Shown here in pieces: positions 33,293 to 44,852 of a stretch of DNA of 64,000 bases (within the stretch, counting starts at the first letter, position 1; the number at the start of each line of letters is the position of its first letter). The stretch spans positions 1,505,810 to 1,569,809 of the forward strand of contig CALSFV010000013.1 of NCBI GenBank assembly GCA_943737045.1, given 5' to 3'. The notes under the pieces were generated by a model. That model had not been told where the DNA came from. It did no database searches and worked only from the letters and a program-made list of their open reading frames with translations. Position numbers and translations under genes: made by a program. This stretch comes from Parapristionchus giblindavisi (Eukaryota > Nematoda > Chromadorea > Rhabditida > Diplogasteridae).

Positions 33293-33714
33293 GCATGAAC
33301 TGGACAGTCGAATGAAGAAAAGAAAATAATAAATAACATAATAAGGATATAGCCATCATCGATCCCTTCACCGATACGCGGCGATTTGATTGAGCAATTA
33401 GGAAACGTCGCCCATCTTGTAACTCATGAACGACAACTTTTCTGAAGATGGTGCTTTGGCCATAGCTAGATATTCAATAGATCTAGGGAATTGCAGCACC
33501 ATTTTTTGAAATTTAGCAGATATCCCGAGATGTCCGAAAAGGAAATTTCGCTAATAAGCCGATCAGATCGCTGTGCGATATATGCGTTCTCATTAATAGA
33601 GAAATAGAAATTGCAATTATAAGAAAACATAAAGGCTCCCGGCTCCGAAGTCCTTTTGAGTCTTTTGGTCAATGGATTGTCCATAGCGTGCCGTAGTGTT
33701 ATTCAGCTTCTCCT

Positions 33715-33960
33715 GCACTTGTCCCTCGTTATCTCTATCTCCTCATCTTTCTCTCTCTCACTCTTTCTACCTCTCTCTCTCTCTCTCTCTCTTTCTATCT
33801 CTCTTTCCCTCTCTCCCTCAATCTCCCTCTCATTCTCTCCCCTCTCTCTCTCTACCTCTCTCCCTCTCTCTTTCCCTCTCATTTTCTCCCTCTCTCTCTC
33901 TCCCTCTCTCTCTCCTTTTCTCTCTACCTCTCTCTCTACCTCCTCATCTCCCTCTAGATC
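33715..33960 (+). repeat. CT-rich low-complexity block
   Basis: Irregular CTCTCTCC/CTCTTTC sequence with few purines; one of a series spaced through 28-45 kb. Confidence 0.9.
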
Positions 33961-34419
33961 CAAGTGTCCACTCTATCTCGATATCATTCACTTATGGACT
34001 TCAATGGACTTGAATCACCTGCTCGCTCCTCCTTTTCCTCTTCCCTATTCAGAATTACTATGATTGAAATGTATCTGGGTAATTCTATAATTTATGAAAG
34101 ATATAAAACTCACGTGGGCAGATGCCTGGAGATTTTCCTCCATTCATTTACTTATTTTTCTCATTTGATCATGAGTTTTATATGTTTTTGTTCTATGGCT
34201 ATTTGATTTTTACTGAAAGCATTTCAGTTTTTTTTACGTAGCGCACGCTCTCCTGCTTCATTATTGCAATTATTATTTAAATCTTTATCTTGATTACATA
34301 ACAATAAGTGTCGTATCAATACCTCATTAGCCATGTTTTACTTTATGCGAGAGATTGTGACATTCAAAATATCTTGCGGTTTATCTGAAAATTTTTACAA
34401 TAGTTGTTAATTTAATTTA

Positions 34420-34530
34420 ATTTATCTACGCCCGAGGCGCAACAAGACATGAGAAAATTTAAAGGGATAAGAACATGATATAATATAATATTGACTCTCC
34501 AGACTGGGGGGGGGGGGGGGGTACAAAGGA
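34420..34530. repeat. Dispersed repeat with poly-G end
   Basis: TTATCTACGCCCGAGGCGCA ... CTCCAGACTGGGGGGG. A close copy is at 54650-54770 (TTATCTGCGGCCGAGGCGCA ... CTCCAGATTGGGGG), and the reverse complement of its start is at about 61788-61815. Confidence 0.75.
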
Positions 34531-34689
34531 CGTATTTCGTTGTTACCATTTTATCTCTCTGTTTACTGTTCAGGATAAATAAATTGTTATTATATTGAGC
34601 CAGTTGACCATAAGATCTCTCTTTCTCCTTTATTCAATTTACTAAAGCACAAATTTCGCTTAATCACACGACTTGTGCATATTCTACCC

Positions 34690-35110
34690 GCTTCTTCTTT
34701 CTTTATCTACCTCTCCCTCTCCCCGTTCTTCCCCCCTCTCCATCTACTTCTCTTCTTCTCCCACTCCCCCTCTCTCTCTATCTCTTCCCTCTTCTTCTTC
34801 ATCTCCCTCTCTCCTTATACCTCTCCCTCTCCCTCTCTCCTTCTCCTCATCTTCTTCTCCCTCTTCCTCTATCTCCAACCCTCATCCTCCACCTCTCCCT
34901 TTTTCTCTGTCCCTCTCTTTCCTAACCTTTTCTTTCTATCTCTATCTCCTTCCTACACCTTCCACTCTCTCTCCATATCTGGTCATCTCTCCCTCATTCA
35001 ATTCCCTCAATCTTCTCCACAAGTCCCGTTCCCCTCCGTTTAACTCTAATTTCTCGCCGTTCTCTCCCTCCTTTCTCTTTTTTTCCCTTGTCATGCGTTT
35101 CTTCATTTCC
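34690..35110 (+). repeat. CT-rich low-complexity block
   Basis: Mixed CTCCCT, CTTCTTCTCC and CTCTCT words over 420 bases; no periodic higher-order unit seen. Confidence 0.9.
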
Positions 35111-35907
35111 TACTTCCTTTTCAACTTTAAAGATGTTGACCCTCGAGTTTTTTTGCAATAAGAATGTTCGGGTAGAATGATAGAGATTGATCTCACGAAC
35201 CGAAAGACATATTTGATATTGCAATCTGCATATCGTTCATCTCTCTTCTAAACGAACCCTTCACACACCTTCTTCCTTTTTTCCCGTCGACTGATTACCC
35301 GTTTAAAACAAAATTTCTATATTTTCTCTAACCTCTCTCCTTCTCTCCATCTCTTCTTCCCCATTTATATTCCATATTCCTCTCGTCTATCATCGAGGTC
35401 CTGTATCCGTCGTTGTCTCTCTTTTCCTCTCCTGGCTCAATTACCAATTTCGAGTCGATTGTGCGCACTTTTTTTCCGGTAATTCACTTTCCCTCCACAC
35501 AAGTGAGTTACGGTCCAGTTGGTTAGTGGGGAACGAGGGATGGAGTAGGATGGATAACGATAGCGAGAGGGAGAGAGTGCGAGGTAGGGAAGGAGAGAGA
35601 GGGGGAGAGAGAGAGAGAGAGAGGGAGGGATAGAGAGAAGGAAAGGGAGAGAGAGAACGGAGAGAGGGCGATGGATCCGCAAACACCAGCACCACAGACT
35701 GTACTATTATGTCAAATCGTTGCACCTTTTATCATCCTATAAAAGATTTTATGATTAAAGATCAAAGATCAATCTAGGAGAGTTGAGAGGCTGAAACAGA
35801 GATCACTGTTGGCGGCTTGAAAGGCATAAGATATGTAGGGGGGAAAGTGAGAGAGAGAGGAGTGATCATGGAAGCCATAGTGCTCCTTTGAATATACGTG
35901 GCGATGA

Positions 35908-35942
35908 TTCTCTCTCTCCCCTCTCTCTCTCTCTCTCTCTCC

Positions 35943-35978
<36 letters not shown>

Positions 35979-36230
35979 CCTCTCTCTCTCTCTCTCCCCT
36001 CTCTCTCTCTCTCTCTCTCTCCCCCCTCTCTCTCTCTCTATCTCATCTTTCTCTCTCTCTCCCTCTCTCTCTCTCCCTCTCTCTCTCTCTCTCCCACTCT
36101 CTCTCTCCCTCTCTCCCTCTCTCTCTCTCTATCTCATCTTTCTCTCTCCTTTCCCCACTCACCTCCTTCTCCCCCCCCCCTTTCCCCCTCTCACAACTTT
36201 TCTATCTCTTCTTCTCCTCCTTCTTTCATT
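35908..36230 (+). repeat. (CT)n microsatellite block
   Basis: Long CTCTCTCT runs broken by single C insertions, followed at 36290-36530 by an AG-rich counterpart, giving an imperfect mirror arrangement. Confidence 0.9.
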
Positions 36231-38658
36231 ATTTTACTCCCTTCTTCCTTCTTGTTTCCATCTTCTTTAGTCACTAAGCGAGTGAATCAAGGGAGGGCCT
36301 CGGAAACCGTGACGAAGGAAGATTCAGACCGTAGAGAACAAGAGATGGTGAGGAAGGGAAGGGGTGGAAGTTAGAGGGAGAGGGTGGTGAGAGAGAGTGT
36401 GGGGGGGGAAGAGATAGAGAGGCGATAGAGAGAGAGAGAGAAAAAGAGAGAGGGAGAGAGAGAGTGGAAGAGAGATAGATAGACAGAGAGAGAGAGAGAA
36501 AGAGAGAAGTGACGGAGAGCTAGATGGAAGTAGATCTAGAGTCGTGTAGTTTGGAAGGTAGAGGATTCTGAGAAAGTGATGCGGGCCTAGAGGAACGAAT
36601 ATGAAGGAGGAAGAAAATGGTAAATTAGCTTAATTATTTAATATTACATGCTTTTAACGACATTAGGTGTGAAGCCAATACGCACTGCCTTTTCTTTGCG
36701 GGTCCCACAACATTCTGGTCTAACAATAACCTTTTCTTTCTTCATTGAAACCGACTCAAGCGAGAGAGAGCACTGATTTCGAGAGAGTTGCTACATATAT
36801 TGACCAGTAGTTCTGGCTTTCAAGTTGAAGAGAAGACTGTCAATTGATTTCTAAAGAGTAACTGCATTCGGTAAACTTCGTGTAGTCCTATAAGCGGGCC
36901 AAATCTTGTTCATTTCGAACCCTCTACCCTTGCACTCTTCATACCTCCTCGTCATAGAAGATTGAGTGGTGTTAGAGCTGAATCCCCTTTTTACCAAACC
37001 ACTTCAAGACCTATTAAATTCCTATTAAAGATTATGCTTTCACTGCGTTTTCCCCTCCAAAGCCATAAGTCCTGTGGGTTCGCTTTTCTACAATCGTGAG
37101 GTCTTGTTCGTTTTCTTATTCTCCGATTTGAGTCTCCCTCTACCTTTTCCTCTCTCTCTCTCTCTTCCTTCTGCCCTCTAACTCTTCCTCTTCCTCTCCC
37201 TCTTCCTCTTCCTTCTTCCCTCTCTTTTTCTCATAACTAACCCTTGAAAGTCCTCGCAAATCCCATCATAGACCTGCTTTTGTTGTCAATATTCAGTACG
37301 GATTCTTCTCTAACTCAAATCAACAATCGCACTGAGTGCTCCAGTGTAGTTTTAGGACTTGTTTAGTTTTCCATATTGGTTTCTCAAAGCGCCTTAGGGT
37401 GTTCTTTTACAATCACCTGCTGTCTAGTTTTCAAGGAATCCATTTTTTTCGTTAATTTGATTATATCTGAACTTCCAAAGTCACGAAAAGAAAACGAGAA
37501 GAACTTTTCCTGCATTCGAGAGTGTGTTCCTAGTTGGTTGGCCAGCCAACACAGTAGAGATGACACCACTAAGCCATACGTTGTATAAAATGTATAGTAA
37601 ATAAAATGTTCCAAATTGAACTGATAGTGGGATGCGTTTGAGATCCTTATTAGGTCCGATTTATAATTATTTCCTCTAACTCTCTAATCAACAAAGGATT
37701 TCTTCAAATCTCATTATCCAATTCGTAGTACGTGAGAATTCGCACGAAATATACTCAACCTCCCATGGTGTGACTAGTTTCTATGATACTTTAAAGGCTA
37801 TTATTATGATATTATATACCCTATTCGCATGAGTCGAATGTGATGTGAATCCTTTTTTTCTAGCAATTTTCGTAGATGTTCTTGAATTTAGGGCCCTTGT
37901 ACATGTGTGAAAAAAGATGGAAGGGAGTCGAACGTTCAAAATGACAAACGATGCTCTTTGGTGAATCGAGATCACACCTTCACCTGAGAGCGCTTGGAAT
38001 AGAATCCAAGTTAATTTTTCAACATATTTTTCCTGTATGCGCTTTCTATTTTGAGAGTTGCAAATTCTCCTCGCAGCTGATTTATATCTCGCTTTTTTTA
38101 TTTTTCTGTTCCACTCTGATCTCTAATCCGTTCTAATGCGATTATGGCTTGTTGACACATGCTGCAGTTTTGTATTTAATTTGAAATCGAATTTATTTTC
38201 TGCTGGAATGGCTTATCTACTCTCGTGGCTAGACATTAGCTGCTTGAGTCATTCTTCTCTCATTCTAATTTTTATTCTTGTTATTCCTTAGGCACACCAC
38301 GAGCTACAGTGTCCGTCGTTAAGATAGCGATATCGGCGTGGGTTTTGGGTAGGTTGGCAGTTTGAGGGGTCGAATCTTGAAAAGGGATAATTTGTCTAGG
38401 GAGGTGCTAGCTATCAACTGTCTATCTTGCCTGAACTTGCCTTAATTACTTTTCAAATACTATTGGAGGCGTTCGATATTCAAGAAAACGACTGAACTTC
38501 AAGATGATAATCTTTCAATTAAGGCACTGCATTGCATATTTCTCTCTGAACCACTCTTGTTGAAAATATTAATACCATTCATATATGTTTCAAATGCCTA
38601 TACATAATCTATGTTGAATTTGGAGAATTTGTTTGTTTTCTTGTAAGCGCATCTTGTC

Positions 38659-39391
38659 CAGAGATGGTATTAACGATTAACGAATTAACGAAATTCGTTA
38701 ATTTTAACGACATTTTTCGTTAAAAATTAATGATTAACGAATTAACGAAAATAAGTTAATTTTCGTTAACGTTTTCGTAAATGAAAATCATGCTGGAGAA
38801 GCCCATTTTCCGAGTCAATCGAATTTTCATGAACAATCTGTGAAGACAAAAAGGTTGCAAAAAATATTCCACCAGTCGCCACCATTTATTTTATGCTAAA
38901 TCAGCTAAATTATCGCTAGAAACATCAATATGGGGGCTGCCCACGCACTTTTTTTGAAAATTGACGAAATTCGCCAATTAGCGACTAGGGTGGTAAAGAC
39001 ACCGAATGTTTACCACTGCGTTATGGGGATAGATGAGTTGGCTGCACTGACTTCACACATATAGTTCCCTCATTTCTCTCTTGGCATTCGCACAAGAGAC
39101 ATATGAGGGGTTTACATGAACACTTTGGATTCCTCCTTTAACATTCCCAGTATATTCAAAATCTAATCATTGGACATATTCGTTATTTTGTTTGTTTTAC
39201 AACTATTATTTCCAAAAACAATTGTTATCTATATTTTAGGAAACTGTAATTCTATTATGTTATTCTTAGAAATGAACGTGTTTGTGTAAAAGTTTGAAAA
39301 GTAACGGAAATTAACGAAAATTAACGACCTTATTTTCGTTAATTTAATGACTTAACGAATTAACGAAGATTTTCATTAACGAACATCTCTG
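38659..39391. mobile_element. hAT-type non-autonomous transposon
   Basis: Ends CAGAGATGGTATTAACG and CGTTAATGAAAATC...CATCTCTG are inverted and rich in TTAACGAA. The flanks ATCTTGTC (38651-38658) and ATCTTATC (39392-39399) are an 8-bp target duplication with one mismatch. The 733-bp element has no transposase frame. Confidence 0.88.
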
Positions 39392-39438
39392 ATCTTATCC
39401 ACATGAAATGTTTTAGCATTTTTGTAAAGTCACAACTA

Positions 39439-40696
39439 TTAGGTTGTGCCATAAGTCTTTTTGAATTTGGCGGTACAACTTCAAATTGAATTATCTCAGT
39501 TTAACGACGACATTGAGGAGGAATTTATTCGCTGTTATGGTCGATGACTCCTAGCTATAATCCAGCCACAACATGGACTCACTACTTTTAGAAAGACCTG
39601 GGTTATTGTGCATACTGTGAGGCCACCCACGTTTCGATATCTTCTTAGTTCTTAAGCTTTTCATTTACTAAAGCAAGTTGGACGCATTAACTAAAGTACC
39701 GACAAGAGAGAGTAAAGTCCGGAGAGTAAGGTGGCTCAGGTAGTGTGCGCCTGAAAAATTTGGCTGTCTTAATATAACGTGTTTTACTGAGACAGTACGA
39801 GCGGAGCCGTGAAGAAGAAACATTTGACAGCGCTGTGGACGCGGCGATATGAGCTATGACTTCAAATCTTGTATTTATTTACAATTGTGGTCCCCGATTA
39901 TATCAGTGATCTCAACTGCACGCATGCAATACATTGACCAATTTCACACTTCTTTTAAACTGGAGTATCTAAATTTCCAGATGTTTTCAGGTTTAGTGAT
40001 CGGTCCTGGTTTATCTCGTTTCCAAATTCAATGGCTATAATGCGCACTGCAATTGAGAATGACCCATCTCTTCAACCAAGTGACCAGATTGTCAACTCAG
40101 GCGCTTGTTGTTTTTAGAAAAATAAAAGAGATAGCGGCTCAATCCACGATTTTAATCAAATTCCCGCCAAATGACCACTTTTCGTCTAAACAACTTTTTG
40201 ACTTTTTCAAGATTCCTTAATTCTAGCGACATAGTGGGCGTGGGTGATCCAAGTGTGTCCAACATTTAACGGGTGGTATCAAATGGCTGGCTCTCCTTTA
40301 AGACGAGTTGCGCCACTCAAAATTCCGAAGTGGCCATTCCTCTATTCTATAATATAAATTCTGATTTTAAATTTACGTGAGCAATTGGCCAGCGTAGGGT
40401 TGGAGGGCATATATGTGGGATACACATAACCTAGTTGTTGATTGATTTTTGTAAAATTCAAGCGAGAGAGGGTGGGGAACAAATTGTACTTCAGAACTAG
40501 ATTTTTAATTTGGACAAACGGGCGAGGCATACGCATATTTCGAGGCGAGTCTGAATCGACCGTGATATGGGTTATGTAGAGGGGGACACTAGTTAGTGAT
40601 ATGCACCAGTGCAGAGAGCTCCGTTCAAAACGAAGCGAGAAACAAAAGTGCAAACACAGCACTATCAAATTCAAAAAGACTTATGGCACAACCTAA
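39439..40696. mobile_element. Mariner-type transposon, decayed
   Basis: Inverted ends TTAGGTTGTGCCATAAGTC (TA-flanked at 39437-39438 and 40697-40698), resembling mariner termini that start TTAGGTTG. The 1258-bp length equals a complete mariner, but I could not find transposase motifs in the interior. It starts 47 bases after the hAT element. Confidence 0.82.
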
Positions 40697-41194
40697 TATA
40701 TTGCCATATTATATTTACATCCTCATCACACTTTTGATGGTCTCATTTCACTATTGTTTCATGTATTATACAATGAGGATAGACGTTTTACATTTTATGA
40801 TAGCTTCATTTTTCCTTCTCCCTATCTCTCACTCCTCTCTCTCTCTTCTTTCACTAACCCCCCAATTCCTTCCCCTTCCTTATTCCTCTCCTCATCCTCC
40901 TTCTTTTATTAGATGCCCTCCTTCAGATTCGATAACTGATCGAGACACTTAAAGGATTGCCTATTGTTCGATTCTCTAGCTCTCTCCTCCCCTCTCTCCT
41001 CCCTTCTCTCCTCCCTTCTCTCCTCCCTTCTCTCCTCTCCTCTCCCCCTCCGTCTTCTCCTCTTTCCCCTCTCTCCTCCTTCTCTATCATTCCGTTCCTT
41101 CATACATGGCTCATCTCGGTGAGTGACATTCATCTTACAAATTCGTCATGGTTCCAAAGTAGAATTCTTTTCTGTATCGATTCTGTAGTTTAAT

Positions 41195-41325
41195 TGATAG
41201 TAACCTCTCTCAATGACCTCTTCATCGCGCACACTATTTCTCTGCTCTCTAACAACTAGAGAGCGTAGACCGTTGAAGAGACCGTTGACAAAGGTGTCAG
41301 CCCTTAAAAAAAAGGCCTTTACCTA
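41195..41325. repeat. Second palindromic family, copy
   Basis: GTAACCTCTCTCAATGACCT through GCGCACACTATTTCTCTG to GAAGAGACCGTTGACAAAGG. Confidence 0.7.
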
Positions 41326-42626
41326 AATCCCGTTAATCAATTCACACGAAGTTTCACTGGTGATCATCGGTCAGTGATGATTCAATGCGAATTCATTCCT
41401 ATGGGCCTATTCTCTGCTTCGGGCCTATTTTTTATTGTGAAATATTTTACAAAAAGGCAGTCACACCATTTTGAGTGACAAAACGAGGAATCCCAATGCA
41501 GATTCTGTCTTTCACAATGTCTCTAGCCTAGGAATAGCATGGCCAAACAATTTGCCCTTTTATCTTTGATCTTTTATCTTTGATCTTTGATCTTTGATCT
41601 TCTTTGATCTCATTGTCAGAGTGGTCGATGTCTAGACCTTCGCCGAGTCACCGATCATGTTTCTCTAGGGTTAGACAAAATCGTTTAGTAAATCTGATTT
41701 TTTTTTCAATATTTGAACTTTAATATTTCTAGTCAACTCTCAGTAGAGTTGCTACCTCCGTGGATGGTCTCACGTATCTAATCTTTCAGATTCATAGGTT
41801 AATTGGAAAGATTTACATAGAAAGACAGGGTTAAAGGACTTATTGTTAGGAAATAGTAAACTACTTTTTCTCTTAGCTCTCTGATTCTCACTATACTCTC
41901 TTTCTCTTTCCGCATGTGTCTCAATTCCTCTATCTCCTCATTCCCTTCTAACCCCTCTCTCTTCTTCTCTCTCTCTCTTTCTCTCTCTTTCTAACTCTCT
42001 TCAACTCTCTTACCTCACTCTCTTCTTTCCTCGTTTGGTCTGCTCCCTCTCCTCTCTCCTCACTCTCTCCTCTCTCTCTCTCTCTCCCTCTCTGTCTCTC
42101 CTCTCCTCTATCATCCTCTACCTCCTTCTCTTCTCATTTTCTCTAACTCCCTTCTCCTTCCCTCACCTCCTCCCCTTCCCTCCCGTTCTTCCTTCACTTC
42201 AACATTTCCTAATCCCCCTGTCTCATTTCCTCCTTATTCTCAGTTTTCTGCAACAACTGTCATTCCACCTGATCTTTGATCTTTGAACTTTGATCTTTAC
42301 CCTGTTCCTGTTATTTGCATAAGGTGCAAATCAAATGACTTAGTCATATTGATTTGTTTTGAATATTTCTTTGATCTTTGATCCTTACCCTTGACCCGGT
42401 ATTCCTTTATTTTGCATATCTCAGCCCTACAAAAACACATATTGATTAGTTGCCTAAATTTGATTAATCTCCTATTCCACATGGCGCATTTGCATATAGA
42501 CTCTCACGTTCCATGTTGACATTTTCCCCATTCTTCCTTTGTCCCTGCAACCAGCCATTTTCCTAGGTCAGTAGTCAATTTGTTTTGATCTTTAATCTTT
42601 AATCTTTGATCTTTGCAGATGCGATC

Positions 42627-44809
42627 ATGAGCTACTGCCGCATGGCCCGCCGTCGTTTCGGCGTAAGCAGCATTTTCAAGGTGAGCGATGCGTTTGATCT
42701 CCATTTTTTTTTTTCATTTTAACATGCACCGGTTAGAACTTTTGCTATGCTGGCAGTGATAGATATGGGGAGTGAGAGAGAGGTAAAGGGGATAGAATAG
42801 ACGACAGAGTGCGAGAGAGAGAAGTGATAGGAAGAGACTATCGTGGCAACAATTTATAGGCACATCTCGAGCTAATTTGAAACTCGACGTTCTGGCAATC
42901 TTTGTCTGCTAGAGATCGTTGTCAGAGCGGCGAGTAAAATTAGCTCGAGGTGTGCCTTTAGTTTCATTGATGTCGACTGCTTTTATTTTTGAAATACTCT
43001 GTACCCGGCCCTTCCACAATCCTAGAGTGTAGTGTCATGGTGTTGCCACGTCAGTAAAAACTCTCGCCGTCTGATCCCCTGGCTTGTGATAGGTCGTCTT
43101 CACAAGTCGCGAAAAGAAAATAAAGGCAGAAAAGAACCTCTTCATTTACATAAGCTTATCCTTTTCCTTTTTCTCCCTTTTTTGGTTTCTTTTCCGTTCT
43201 TTTCGCAACTTTTTGTATAAGGTGAATAGTGAGCTGAAATGGTAGTATGCAACCTATGATGAATATAGACCCATCCTCATCTGAGCATCTATTGCCTGAT
43301 TTGATAAATTGATTGAGTGAATGAGCCGAAGATTTGATCTTTTGTGCTGTACGAAAGTAGAGCCGTGGGCTGACATTGAGTGGGCCATATGATAGACACA
43401 AAAATAGGCAAATTGTGTAGTGTCTGCGCAAACAAAGACTATTTCTCAAGGAGACAGATCATTATACAAAATTCTAAGCCTGGCTTGATCATGATAGCAG
43501 AATTTGAATTTCCCACGTTTCAAGAAAATTTTAGACATGGTTCCCCCACGGGGGTAGGGAAATTTTCCTTGAGTAAAAAAGAGAAGTAAGGGATTACGAA
43601 TTTTACTGAATTTACTGTTTGAGAATCACTGTCCCTAGCAGTGATCTCCCTCACAGGACTTCGTGTGCTTTGAATAGCCGGATTTACCTTTACTGTCTGA
43701 GTTGTGCTTTGAACCCAGCCGATACTACAGATTTTGCATAAAATATGCTTTCCACCCCTACTCATCGATAACTTGCTATCGTGCGATAATGACCCTGCAT
43801 GTGTCCCTGAGTCACATGTTCAAGCTCACAGATTAGAGAGCGTAGACGCCAGAAGAGACTCTAGACAATTGGAGCGCCTAAGATAGTAAACACGACTTGA
43901 TAGACTACAGTAACCCCCTGGTCTATGACTACATGCACCGTTATCACTATTGATGGTGCAATATTGCATACAGGGTGCTTGGTCCGCCTTTTTGATCGAA
44001 TAGGGCCTATATATCAGCTGTATCGGAGTGTGAGAAGGTTTAGTAGTGGATTTTGCCGAGGCTTATGCAGATTTTAGAAGCCATATTGCGGCTATATCAT
44101 AGAGCGTTCCATTGGAGATTTTAGTGAATATGAACGCTATGTTATTTGATAGGGATGTTAGTAGCTTTCAACGGTTTCATTAGAGGACAAAGAGCTAATG
44201 CATGTTTTAATGAGATGCTGAAGAATTGTGTTTTAACTGTTGTGAGTCAACATGCCAGATCCGAATTTGATAAAGCGTAATGTATTGTGCGTTCCTCCAT
44301 GAGGGCCCATGATGAGCCATGCCTTCTTTGGAGAACCCTAATGGCGATCCAGCTGATGCAACAGCCTAATCTGCTGATCAAGTTGTTGTATTGTGATGTA
44401 ATTGTGCGCTATGAAGAGACCGTTGTCTCAACCTTGTGTACTGTAGTGTCGAATTAGCCATTGCATATGTCATTGTTTGATTTGTGTTCATAATCCGTTC
44501 CTTGTACTCATTCAATCAAATTGTTCGAATTAGCGAGAGGTCAGGGCAGAAGGCCTTCACAATTGCTCACTTTTTGTCTCTCTCCTTTCAATCTCTCCTC
44601 TCCTCTCCCTCCATCTCTCTATCTCTGTCTCTTCCTCTCCCTCTTCCCTTGTCTCTCTCTCCTTTCCCCTACATCTCCGTCTCTATATGAATCTCTGTTA
44701 TGCATAAAGTAGACCACTATTCTCTTGTCTATTCCAACCCCTTTCTTTCGCTCATCGAGGGTGGTCCTGATTTGCTAATTGCAAGCAGAACAAGAGAGGT
44801 TGGTTTAGA

Positions 44810-44852
<43 letters not shown>

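Larger units (their letters stand above)
28331..42626. other. 14 kb gene-poor, pyrimidine-rich region
   Basis: No convincing spliced exon. CT-rich blocks on the + strand occur at about 28910-29200, 29860-30000, 30960-31165, 32820-32965, 33715-33960, 34690-35110, 35908-36230, 37130-37235, 40815-41095 and 41890-42240; the complementary AG-rich form appears at 35530-35660 and 36290-36530. Between them are dispersed repeats and two DNA transposons described separately. Confidence 0.6.

Noticed and set aside
33466..33684. 72-codon - strand frame MDNPLTKRLKRTSEP
   Set aside because: No splice context, homologue or neighbouring exon; left out as likely chance.
33656..36374. Leu/Ser-rich open frames
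   Set aside because: They come from CT-rich low-complexity DNA and lack splice signals.
41619..41665. Possible exon after CATTGTCAG following a GATCTTT cluster
   Set aside because: Short, no in-phase partner and no recognisable protein.
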